Shown piece after piece: positions 28,447 through 37,692 of a DNA stretch of 64,000 bases. Both the position numbers and the translations under genes were made by a program. The notes under the pieces are model-generated. The model worked only from the letters and a program-made list of their open reading frames with translations. It ran no database searches and was not told where the DNA came from. Numbering within the stretch: position 1 is the stretch's first letter; every line of letters begins with the position of its first letter. The stretch is from CAZLHO01 sp964559455 (GTDB taxonomy: Bacteria > Krumholzibacteriota > Krumholzibacteriia > LZORAL124-64-63). The stretch spans positions 1 through 64,000 of the forward strand of contig CAZLHO010000010.1 of NCBI GenBank assembly GCA_964559455.1. Reading direction: 5' to 3'.

Positions 28447-30636
28447 TCAGGTCAGCTGGTAGCGTTCGACCTTCTCGACGCTGGGCACGCGCCGGACCGC
28501 CCGGAGCACCTTCTCCAGGTTGTTCAGGTTCGTCACCTCGACGAGGAAGGTGATGCGGGCCAGATCCCCGTCGGAGTTGAAGTCCCCGCCGCGGATGTTC
28601 GAGCCCAGGTTGCTGATGGCGTCGCCGAGATCCGCGAGCAGCCCCTTGCGGTCGGCGCCGGTCACGATCAGGCGGACGTTGAAGATCTGGCCGGGCGCGA
28701 CGTCCCAGGTCACCTCGATCAGCCGCTCGTCCTCGATGCTCGGACCCTTCAGGTTGGGACAGCCCACGCGGTGGACCGAGACGCCGCGGCCGCGGGTGAC
28801 CAGCCCCACGATGCTGTCGCCGGGGATGGGCTGGCAGCAGCGGGCGAAGCGCACCATCATGCTGTCCAGGCCCTGGATCCTCACGCCGCCGACCTTGCGG
28901 CGCATGATGTTGGCGTAGATGTCCTTGCCCAGCTCCATCAGCTTCTGCTGAGGCTTGGGCTCCGGCGACGGCTGCAGCCGGTTCAGCACCCGCTGGCTGG
29001 TCAGGTCGCCGCTGCCCACGGCCGCCAGCAGCTTCTCGAGTTCGGTGTAGCCGAGCTGCTGGGCGACCCCGACCAGGTCTCGATCCGCGCCCAGGGCGAT
29101 CTTGGCGCGCTTGGCCTCGCGCTCCAGGATCTCGCGTCCCAGGCGCACGCTGTCGTCGAACTGGGTCGACCGGATCCAGCGGCGGAGCTGGTGCTTGGCC
29201 TTGCTGGTCTTGACGACATCGAGCCAGGACGTGCCCGGATGCGCGCCCTTGGCGGTCAGGATCTCGACGATGTCGCGGTTCTCGAGCGGCGTCGAGAGGC
29301 TGACGATGCGACCGTTGACCTTGGCGCCGACGCAGTGCAGGCCCACCTCGCTGTGCACCTCGAAGGCGAAGTCCAGGGGCGTGGCGCCGCGCGGCAGGCG
29401 GAAGAGATCGCCGCGAGGACTGAAGACGAAGACCTCGTCCTCGAAGAAGTCGATCTTCAGGCTCTCCATGAACTCGCGCGGGTCGGAGATGTCCTCCTGC
29501 CACTCCATGATCTGGCGCAGCGACTTGACCAGGCCGGCGAAGTCGATCGACTCGCGGCCGCCGCCCTCCTTGTACTTCCAGTGGGCGGCGATGCCGATCT
29601 CGCTGCGGTCGTGCATCTCCTTGGTGCGGATCTGGATCTCGACGTACTTGCCGCCGGGCGCGCGCACGGTGGTGTGCAGCGACTGGTACATGTTGGACTT
29701 GGGGTTGGCGATGTAGTCCTTGATCCGGTCGCGCAGGGGAGTGAACAGGCTGTGGACGATGCCCAGGGCGTGGTAGCAGTCCACCTTGCTCCCGACGAGC
29801 ACGCGCAACGCCAGCAGGTCGTAGACCCGGCTCAGGTCGATGTCCTGCTCGCGCATCTTGCGGTAGATCGAATAGAAGTGCTTGGGCCGGCCCTCGATCT
29901 CGGCTTCGATGCCGGACTTGGCCATGGCCTCGGCCAGCGGCAGGCGGACCTCCTCGATCAGCCGCTCGCGCTCGGCGCGGGTCTGGTTGATGCCCGCCTC
30001 GACCGCGAAGTAGCGCTCGGGCTTGAGCACCTTGAAGGCCCGGTCCTCCAGCTCCCACTTGATGCGCGCCAGGCCGAAGCGGTGGGCCAGGGGAGCGTAG
30101 ACGTCCATCGTCTCCTGGGCCATCCCCTTCTGGCGGTCCTCGGGCAGGAACTGGATCGTGCGCATGTTGTGCAGGCGGTCGGCGAGCTTGATGAGCACGG
30201 TGCGCGGATCCTGCGCGATCGAGAGCACCAGCTTGCGGTAGTTCTCGGCGCGGCGGGTCTCGGGATTGTTCGAGCGGATCTCGCTGATCTTCGTCACGCC
30301 GTCGACCATCTGGGCCACGGAGTCGCCGAAGTCCGCGGCGACGTCCTCGATGGTGACCGCGGTGTCCTCGACCACGTCGTGCAGCAGGCCGGCGACGATG
30401 GTGTCGTCGTCCAGCCGCAGGCCGGCCAGGATGTCGGCGGTGATCAGGGCGTGGGCGAAGTAGGGCTCGCCGCTCAGCCGCCGCTGGTCGCCGTGGGCGG
30501 CGACGCCCTCCCGGTAGGCCCGCCAGAGGCGGTCGGGGTCGGCGCCCGGGTTGTAGCCCAGGACCTTGTCGACGACGGCCTGCATCATCGACTCGAGGTC
30601 CTGCAGCGTCGTGCGGTGGGACAGGTGCTCGCTCAT
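28447..30636 (-). CDS. relA: bifunctional (p)ppGpp synthetase/hydrolase (RelA/SpoT homologue)
   Basis: A 729-residue stringent-response enzyme. Domains in order: HD hydrolase (AGLLHDVVEDTAVTIED, so the hydrolase HDxxED is intact), Rel/Spo synthetase (RVYDLLALRVLVGS and DYIANPKSNMYQSLHTTV), TGS (VFSPRGDLFRLPRGATPLDF), a zinc-finger/RIS segment (VRFARCCQPIPGDSIVG) and a C-terminal ACT domain (FNVRLIVTGADRKGLLADL). Both activities are expected, as usual where one long RSH gene serves. The ATG at 30636 overlaps the recJ TGA (ATGA). The upstream frame extension is recJ and rnpB shadow. Confidence 0.95.
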   Translation of the reverse strand: MSEHLSHRTTLQDLESMMQAVVDKVLGYNPGADPDRLWRAYREGVAAHGDQRRLSGEPYFAHALITADILAGLRLDDDTIVAGLLHDVVEDTAVTIEDVAADFGDSVAQMVDGVTKISEIRSNNPETRRAENYRKLVLSIAQDPRTVLIKLADRLHNMRTIQFLPEDRQKGMAQETMDVYAPLAHRFGLARIKWELEDRAFKVLKPERYFAVEAGINQTRAERERLIEEVRLPLAEAMAKSGIEAEIEGRPKHFYSIYRKMREQDIDLSRVYDLLALRVLVGSKVDCYHALGIVHSLFTPLRDRIKDYIANPKSNMYQSLHTTVRAPGGKYVEIQIRTKEMHDRSEIGIAAHWKYKEGGGRESIDFAGLVKSLRQIMEWQEDISDPREFMESLKIDFFEDEVFVFSPRGDLFRLPRGATPLDFAFEVHSEVGLHCVGAKVNGRIVSLSTPLENRDIVEILTAKGAHPGTSWLDVVKTSKAKHQLRRWIRSTQFDDSVRLGREILEREAKRAKIALGADRDLVGVAQQLGYTELEKLLAAVGSGDLTSQRVLNRLQPSPEPKPQQKLMELGKDIYANIMRRKVGGVRIQGLDSMMVRFARCCQPIPGDSIVGLVTRGRGVSVHRVGCPNLKGPSIEDERLIEVTWDVAPGQIFNVRLIVTGADRKGLLADLGDAISNLGSNIRGGDFNSDGDLARITFLVEVTNLNNLEKVLRAVRRVPSVEKVERYQLT

Positions 30637-32549
30637 GGCGTCGCCGCCGGCCTGATGTCGATGAGCTGCTGCTGGACGGGATCGACGCTGGCGCCGTTGC
30701 GCGGCCGCCAGTAGTTCGGCGACAGGCGGAAGAGGATGTCCCAGCGCCTGTCCATCAGGTCGCGCCGCTCTCCGGACGCCGACTCGACGAATTCCCGCCA
30801 GGAGGGGCCGCTGCCGAAGGAGATGAACTCGCGCGACAGGGCGGGCGTGCCGGCGCAGGCGGCGCCGCCGGGCCCGGCGAAGCTGAAGCGCAGATGCTGG
30901 CCGTCGGCGCCGACATTCGCCGGCAGGCGGCCCAGGCGCAGTCCGCCGCAGCGGAAGACGGGGCTGCGGTTGCCCTCGCCGAAGGGCTCCAGCTGCGCCA
31001 GCTCGCGGGTGAAGTTGGCCACCTCGCCGGCCTCCATCTCGGCCAGGGGCAGCTCCAGGTCGTAGGGCTCGGTCACGGGCGCCCCGTCGCCGACCTCGGC
31101 CAGGGCGGCGAGGAAGCTCGCGCGGAAGGCGTCGATGTCGGCGCTGGGCAGGGTCGCGCCGGCCGCCTGGGCGTGGCCGCCGTAGCGCACCAGCAGATGG
31201 GCGCAGCGGTCCAGGGCCGATTTGACGTCCACGCCGGGGAGGCTGCGCGCCGAGCCGCGGGCCTCGTCGCCCTCCACCGCGAAGAGGATTGTCGGCACGT
31301 TGAACATCTCGACCAGGCGCGAGGCGCTGATCCCGATCACGCCGCGGTGCCAGTTCGGGGAAGCCAGGGCCAGGCCCGGGTCGCCGCGCTCGACGAAGGG
31401 CTCGGCCAGCCGGGCCGCCTCCAGCTTGACGGCCTGGTCCGCCTGCTTGCGCTTCTGGTTGGTGACGTCCGCCTCGCGGGCCAGGCGGCGGGCGACCCCG
31501 GGATCGTCGGTCAGCAGCAGTTCCAGCGCGACGCGGACGTCGCCGACGCGGCCGCAGGCGTTCAGGCGCGGCACCAGCTGGAAGGCCAGGCTGGTGGCGG
31601 TCACGGGAAAGCCGTTGTCCAGACCGGCCACCGCCAGCAGGGCGGCCAGGCCGGGCCGGTTGGCGGCGCGATCGTTGATGCGCCCCAGCCCCTTGAGAAC
31701 GAGGGTCCGGTTCTCGCCGACGATCGGCATCTGGTCGGCGATCAGGCCCAGGGCTGCCAGGTCGACCACCGAATCGGCGAAATCCCCGGGCAACGATTCG
31801 GGCGCCAGGGCGGTCACGGCCTGGGCGAACTTGAAGGCCACGCCGACGCCGCAGAGCTCCGGGTTCGGGTAGCTGTTGTCCGGGCGGCAGGGGTTGACCA
31901 GGGCCAGCGCGGCCTCGGGACGGGCGGCGAAGAGGTGGTGGTCGAGGACCACGACGTCCATGCCCAGTTCGCGGGCCAGGTTCAGCTCGTCGCGCGCCGC
32001 GGAGCCGGTGTCGACGGTGAGCAGGAGCTGGGCGCCCTGCTCGCCCCATCGCCTCAGCTGGCGCACCACCACGCCGTAGCCGTCGGCGCGGTCGGGCACG
32101 AAGGGGGGCAGCAGTTCGGCCCGGCGCCCGTCGACGGTCAGGGCGCCCACGAGCTCGGCCAGCAGGGCGGTCCCGGTCAGCCCGTCGACGTCGAAATCGC
32201 CGTGCACCGCCACCCGCTCGCCGCGGCCGGCGGCCGCCAGCAAGCGGCGCACCGCAGGCTCGATCTCGTCCAGCAGCAGCGGGTCGTGCAGGTGCTCCAT
32301 GCGCGGGAAGAAGAAGCGCTCCAGCTCGCCGGCGTCGGTCACGCCGCGGGCGGCCAGCAGCAGCAGCAGGCGCTCGGAGACGGAACGGTCCAGGGGGAGG
32401 TCGCGCTGCATCCGGCGCAGCAGGTCGAGGGAGGGCGTGATTGCGGGAACCCAGGTCCGGCCGGTGATGATGCCGAGGACAGGCGGACGAGCGGCGGCGG
32501 ATCCCTTGCCGGGCTGTTCGTTGTCGGCGAAGTCCATCTCGATCTGCAA
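30633..32549 (-). CDS. recJ: single-stranded-DNA-specific 5'-3' exonuclease RecJ
   Basis: A 638-residue DHH-family nuclease for recombination and mismatch repair. Metal motifs: VAVHGDFDVDGLTGTALL, VVVLDHHLFAA (DHH), LVNPCRPDNSYP, the DHHA1-type motif VRYGGHAQAAGATLP and ANFTRELAQLEPFGEGNRSPVF of the OB domain. The TTG start at 32549 has GGAGG five bases upstream; an ATG four codons later is the alternative. The stop overlaps relA. The upstream spacer (32550-32663) shows no promoter. Confidence 0.93.
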   Translation of the reverse strand: MQIEMDFADNEQPGKGSAAARPPVLGIITGRTWVPAITPSLDLLRRMQRDLPLDRSVSERLLLLLAARGVTDAGELERFFFPRMEHLHDPLLLDEIEPAVRRLLAAAGRGERVAVHGDFDVDGLTGTALLAELVGALTVDGRRAELLPPFVPDRADGYGVVVRQLRRWGEQGAQLLLTVDTGSAARDELNLARELGMDVVVLDHHLFAARPEAALALVNPCRPDNSYPNPELCGVGVAFKFAQAVTALAPESLPGDFADSVVDLAALGLIADQMPIVGENRTLVLKGLGRINDRAANRPGLAALLAVAGLDNGFPVTATSLAFQLVPRLNACGRVGDVRVALELLLTDDPGVARRLAREADVTNQKRKQADQAVKLEAARLAEPFVERGDPGLALASPNWHRGVIGISASRLVEMFNVPTILFAVEGDEARGSARSLPGVDVKSALDRCAHLLVRYGGHAQAAGATLPSADIDAFRASFLAALAEVGDGAPVTEPYDLELPLAEMEAGEVANFTRELAQLEPFGEGNRSPVFRCGGLRLGRLPANVGADGQHLRFSFAGPGGAACAGTPALSREFISFGSGPSWREFVESASGERRDLMDRRWDILFRLSPNYWRPRNGASVDPVQQQLIDIRPAATP

Positions 32550-32663
32550 CGCTGCCTCCGGGCGAGACGGTCCGGCGCGCGACCGCGGCGCCCTCCGCGG
32601 CCCATGCGCCGACGCCCCCGGGGCGGGGGCGCGGCCGACGGCCGCGTGGGCGGCGGCCGGAGT

Positions 32664-33024
32664 GGAGAAGCTGGTCGTAAGCCGAGTTCTGTTGCCGCCA
32701 GGCGGCGACGACCATGTATCTGGGACCGACGTTGCCGCCGGCCTCGTGCGACCTACCCGGGAGTCCAGCGAGACGGGCAGCCTCGTCCTCCCCTATTTGG
32801 TCTTGCTCCGGGTGGGGTTTGCCGTGCGACGCCTGTCACCAGGCGCCCGGTGAGCTCTTACCTCGCCTTTTCACCCTTACCGCGGCCGAAGCCGAGGCGG
32901 TATATTTTCTGTGGCACTTTCCGTGGGATCACTCCCCCTGGGCGTTACCCAGCACCCTGCCCTGCGGAGCTCGGACTTTCCTCGAGGACCCGAAGGACCC
33001 CGCGGTCGTCTCCCCAGCTTCTCC
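32664..33024 (-). ncRNA. rnpB: RNase P RNA component, bacterial type A
   Basis: About 361 nucleotides. P1 is formed by GGAGAAGCTGG at the 5' end and CCAGCTTCTCC at the 3' end. The universally conserved blocks are present in order on the minus strand: GAGGAAAGTCCGAGCTCC, GGGTAACGCCC, AGTGCCACAGAAAATATACC, GGTAAGGGTGAAA, AAACCCCACCCGGAGCAAG, AAATAGGG, GATACATGG and ACAGAACTCGGCTTACGACC. The RNA catalyses 5' maturation of tRNAs. Ends are set from the P1 pairing and agree with the start predicted from the promoter. It lies between rnhA and recJ. Confidence 0.95.
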
Positions 33025-33030
33025 GGTCTC

Positions 33031-33059
33031 ATGATAGGACCTTCGCGGCGGCTTGTCAC
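33031..33059 (-). promoter_or_regulatory. sigma70-type promoter of rnpB
   Basis: GTGACA (33059-33054), 17 bases, TATCAT (33036-33031) on the minus strand, each matching 5 of 6 consensus bases. The predicted start, about seven bases after the -10, coincides with the first base of the P1 helix (33024). The -35 box contains the TGA stop codon of rnhA. Confidence 0.75.
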
Positions 33060-33745
33060 CTCTTTCGCTTGCTCCCCTTCGGCGGATAGCGGCCGTCCAG
33101 GGCCGCGTTGGCCAGGGCGTCGGCCACGGCGTTCTCGGCCCGGGGCACGTGGCGCACCGTGAAGGCCTTGAAGCCGCGGGCGTGCATGACCACCTGGCGG
33201 TAGAAAGGCAGCAGATCCTGGCTCTTGACCCGGTACTGTCCGGTGAGCTGTCGCGCCACGAGTTCGCTGTCCACGAGCAGGCGCACCCGCGGCGCCTCCC
33301 AGCCGGCGGCCAATTCCAGGCCCTTGAGCACGGCCCGGTACTCGGCTGCGTTGTTCGTCGCCCGGCCGATCGTCTCGGCGTGGACGCAGAGCGCAGGCCC
33401 GTCGTGCTGGGAGAAGAGCACCCCGATGGCCGCGGGGCCGGGGTTGCCCCGGCTGGCGCCGTCGGTGCGGATCTCGAGCACGCGGCTGCCGTCGGCCGGC
33501 AGGGGGCTCTCGTCCAGGTCGGCGGCGGCGGGCAGACCGCTCCAGTCCGCGTCGACATCCGGGGCCTCGGCGGCGGCGCTCTCGGAGACGGTCCCGTCCT
33601 GGAGTTCGCGGCGCCACAGCCGCAGGCGCCGGCGGAGGTCGCCGGCGGACATGCCGCACTCGCGGGCCAGGGCGCGCAGGTTCTCGCTGCGCTCCAGGGC
33701 CTGCAGCAGTCCGGCCAGGGAATCGGGCTGTTCGGCCGTGCTCAT
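33056..33745 (-). CDS. rnhA: RNase HI with an additional N-terminal helical domain
   Basis: A 229-residue protein. Residues about 89-218 are an RNase HI fold with all four catalytic acids in place: D95 (RTDGASRGNPGP), E135 (NNAAEYRAVL), D159 (LLVDSELVA) and D209 (ENAVADALAN). Residues 1-50 form a helical segment resembling a helix-turn-helix (LARECGMSAGDLRRRLRLWR), joined by an acidic alanine-rich linker (50-88). The domain is not the usual HBD (hybrid-binding) module as far as I can tell. It degrades RNA in RNA:DNA hybrids. The ATG at 33745 lies just after a terminator, so it has its own transcription. The stop codon overlaps the rnpB -35 box. Confidence 0.87.
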   Translation of the reverse strand: MSTAEQPDSLAGLLQALERSENLRALARECGMSAGDLRRRLRLWRRELQDGTVSESAAAEAPDVDADWSGLPAAADLDESPLPADGSRVLEIRTDGASRGNPGPAAIGVLFSQHDGPALCVHAETIGRATNNAAEYRAVLKGLELAAGWEAPRVRLLVDSELVARQLTGQYRVKSQDLLPFYRQVVMHARGFKAFTVRHVPRAENAVADALANAALDGRYPPKGSKRKR

Positions 33746-33766
33746 CGACGTCTCCCCCGCATAAAG

Positions 33767-33791
33767 GAAAAAGGGCGCCCGGGGCGCCCTC
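33767..33791 (-). terminator. rho-independent terminator after the rpoD-tRNA transcript
   Basis: On the minus strand GGGCGCC pairs with GGCGCCC over a short loop and is followed by five T (complement of 33768-33772). It lies 35 bases after tRNA-Val and before rnhA. Confidence 0.8.
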
Positions 33792-33825
33792 CGCTCACCT
33801 CGTGGCCCCCCGCGGGGCGAGGGGA

Positions 33826-33902
33826 TGGTGGGCGATACTGGACTCGAACCAGTGACCTCTCGCGTGTGAGGCGAGCGCTCTAGCCAGCTGAGCTAATCGC
33901 CC
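33826..33902 (-). tRNA. tRNA-Val (anticodon CAC)
   Basis: 77 nucleotides including an encoded CCA. Acceptor GGGCGAT/ATCGCCC, anticodon stem CTCGC/GCGAG around loop CTCACAC, T arm with GTTCGAGTC. It lies 13 bases after the tRNA-Ile(CAU) gene and shares its terminator. Confidence 0.95.
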
Positions 33903-33915
33903 GAATCGGATCCGC

Positions 33916-33992
33916 TGGTGGGCCCACCAGGACTTGAACCTGGGACCGACCGGTTATGAGCCGGCTGCTCTAACCGACTGAGCTATGGGCCC
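33916..33992 (-). tRNA. tRNA with CAU anticodon, probably tRNA-Ile2 (lysidine-modified)
   Basis: 77 nucleotides with encoded CCA. Acceptor GGGCCCA, anticodon stem GCCGG/CCGGT around CTCATAA. The arm GGCTCATAACC followed by a GGTC variable loop resembles bacterial tRNA-Ile(CAU) more than elongator Met. Elongator tRNA-Met remains possible; initiator Met is ruled out by the paired acceptor end. Confidence 0.9.
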
Positions 33993-34043
33993 ACAACCCG
34001 GAGCCAGGACAATACTCGCTGCCGAAACCGAGGTCAAATATTT

Positions 34044-35690
<1,647 letters not shown>

Positions 35691-35804
35691 CTGCGATCCC
35701 GCTCCTCGGTGGGAAGGTGCTGGCGCCGGCGTGGCCTTGATGGCGACATGGCCGGCCCTCTTTCCCGAATTGTCCTCCCGGGCGCCGCTCCGCCCGGGCA
35801 TCGA

Positions 35805-37577
35805 TCAGTCTTCCGGATCGTCCTCTTTCCGCCGCCATGCGCGCAGCGCCTCGACATCGGGGCGATCGGCGGCCGCGAGCCGCGCGTGGCAGTCCTGGAC
35901 GACCCGGCAGTAGTCCCCCTCGGCCGGCTCGGTCCGCTCGGCCAGCAGGTCGGTGACGAAGCGTTGATAGCCGTCACCCATGTCGTACCAGCGTTCCTGG
36001 ACGAAGGCGGCCGGGCTCACCTCGCGTCCGGCGGCGCGGGCGTCCTGCCAGTGTACAAGCTCGCCGCGCAGGCGTTCCCCCTCGGCCGTGGCCATGGTGC
36101 GGTCCGCCCAGAGCTCGAGCATCAGCGCCGCCGCCCTGCCGCCGGCGTCCTCCAGGACGTGGGCCAGCAGGACGGTCTCGATCCGCGCGACGTCCACCGC
36201 GCCCGCGTCGCGGCCGCGCGGCCTGCCGCCGGGCGCCGCCGCCGCGGCGGGCTGCGCCGCGGGACCTTCCCCCTCCGCCGTCGGCCGCCGGCGCGGGGAA
36301 CTGCGCAGGGTCTCGACGCGGTTCTCCAGCACCTCGCGCGGCAGGCCGAAGACCTCGGCGGCCTCGTCCAGCAGCAGCGACCGTCGGATCGCGTCCTCGA
36401 CTCCGGCCAAGGTGTTCATCGCCGTCGCGACGGCGCGCTCCTTGGCCTCGCGGCCGTGCGGGGCCGCGAAGTCGTCCAGCACCCGCAGGTAGCCGGGCGC
36501 GGCGCGCAGGAGCTCCCCCATCTCCTCGGCCGTGTGGTCGCCGAGGAAGGAGTCCGGATCCTCGCCGTCGGGCAGCAGGACCACGCGCGGTTCCAGGCCG
36601 ACGGTCAAGGCGAGTCCGGCGGCCTGCACGGCCGCCTTCCGGCCGGCGCGATCGCCGTCGTAGAGCACGTAGAGCGATCGGCACCCCCGACGCAGCAGCG
36701 CGGCCTGCTCCGGCGTGAAGGCCGTGCCGCAGGTCGCCACGACGTTGTTGAATCCGGCCTTGGCCAGGGCCAGGAGATCAAGATAGCCCTCCACCAGGAC
36801 CGCCGCCTTCACCCGCGCGATCGGGATGCGCGAGGACGAGAAGCCGTAGAGCAGCTTCCGCTTGTTGAAGTAGGCGCTTTCCGGTGAATTGAGGTACTTG
36901 GGCTCCCCTTGCCCGACGATCCGTCCGCCGAACCCGACCACGCGCTGGGCCACGTTCTTGATCGGAAATATAACCCGGTTGCGGAAATAGGCAAAAGGCG
37001 CGTCCCGCTCCCCGCGCGACATCAGGCCCGCGCGCAGGGCGAGCTCGGGGGCGATGCCCAACCGCTTCAGCCCCGATTCCAGCCAGACCGTGCCCGGAGG
37101 GGCGAAGCCGACGTCGTAGCGCCGCAGCAGGTCGTCGGGAAATCCGCGTTCGTGCAGGTATTCCAGCCCGGCGCGGCCCTCGGGCTCCCAGAGCGCCTCG
37201 CGCCACAGCGTGGCCGCCTCGTCCTGCGCGCGGTAGAAGGACTGGCGCTCGCCCTCCCCCTCCTCGTCCTCGGTCAGGTAGCGGGCCAGGTCGATGTTCA
37301 GGGAGCGGGCCAGGATCTCGAGGGCCTCGGGGAAGGACAGCCCCTGCAGCTTCATCAGGAAGGTGATGACGTCCCCGCCCTCGCCGCAGCCGAAGCACTT
37401 GAAGATCTGACGGGCGGGGTTGACCTGGAAGCTGGGGGTCTTCTCGCGGTGGAAGGGGCAGAGACCCTTGAAGGCCGAGCCCGCGGGCTTGAGCGAGACG
37501 TACTCGCGCACCACGGCGACGATATCCGTCTCGTCCTTGATGCGGCTCACGATGTCCTGGGGCACGACACGAGACAT
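35805..37577 (-). CDS. dnaG: DNA primase
   Basis: A 590-residue primase. The CHC2 zinc finger reads LCPFHREKTPSFQVNP with KCFGCGEGGDV (Cys/His/Cys/Cys). The RNA polymerase core includes GFAPPGTVW and VVGFGGRIV, and the TOPRIM domain includes AVLVEGYLDLLALA, VVATCGTAFTPEQAALL and LYDGDRAGRKA. The C-terminal DnaB-interacting region is present but divergent. The ATG at 37577 (MSRVVPQDIV) is used; the frame extends eleven codons upstream without family-like sequence. It is the first gene after a recognisable promoter and is followed by rpoD. Confidence 0.95.
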   Translation of the reverse strand: MSRVVPQDIVSRIKDETDIVAVVREYVSLKPAGSAFKGLCPFHREKTPSFQVNPARQIFKCFGCGEGGDVITFLMKLQGLSFPEALEILARSLNIDLARYLTEDEEGEGERQSFYRAQDEAATLWREALWEPEGRAGLEYLHERGFPDDLLRRYDVGFAPPGTVWLESGLKRLGIAPELALRAGLMSRGERDAPFAYFRNRVIFPIKNVAQRVVGFGGRIVGQGEPKYLNSPESAYFNKRKLLYGFSSSRIPIARVKAAVLVEGYLDLLALAKAGFNNVVATCGTAFTPEQAALLRRGCRSLYVLYDGDRAGRKAAVQAAGLALTVGLEPRVVLLPDGEDPDSFLGDHTAEEMGELLRAAPGYLRVLDDFAAPHGREAKERAVATAMNTLAGVEDAIRRSLLLDEAAEVFGLPREVLENRVETLRSSPRRRPTAEGEGPAAQPAAAAAPGGRPRGRDAGAVDVARIETVLLAHVLEDAGGRAAALMLELWADRTMATAEGERLRGELVHWQDARAAGREVSPAAFVQERWYDMGDGYQRFVTDLLAERTEPAEGDYCRVVQDCHARLAAADRPDVEALRAWRRKEDDPED

Positions 37578-37639
37578 CGGCCAAGCGCTCCCCAAGCTGG
37601 TTGTCGCCAAACGATTTGGGGCGAGAAGGGCGATGGAGC

Positions 37640-37668
37640 AACATACAACATGCTGACGATGATGTCCA
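37640..37668 (-). promoter_or_regulatory. sigma70-type promoter of dnaG-rpoD
   Basis: TGGACA (37668-37663), 17 bases, TATGTT (37645-37640) on the minus strand, in the 115-base gap after mutS2. It would give a leader of about 55 bases before the dnaG ATG. Confidence 0.6.
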
Positions 37669-37692
37669 CCGCCGCGGAAGGTTCCCGGCGGG

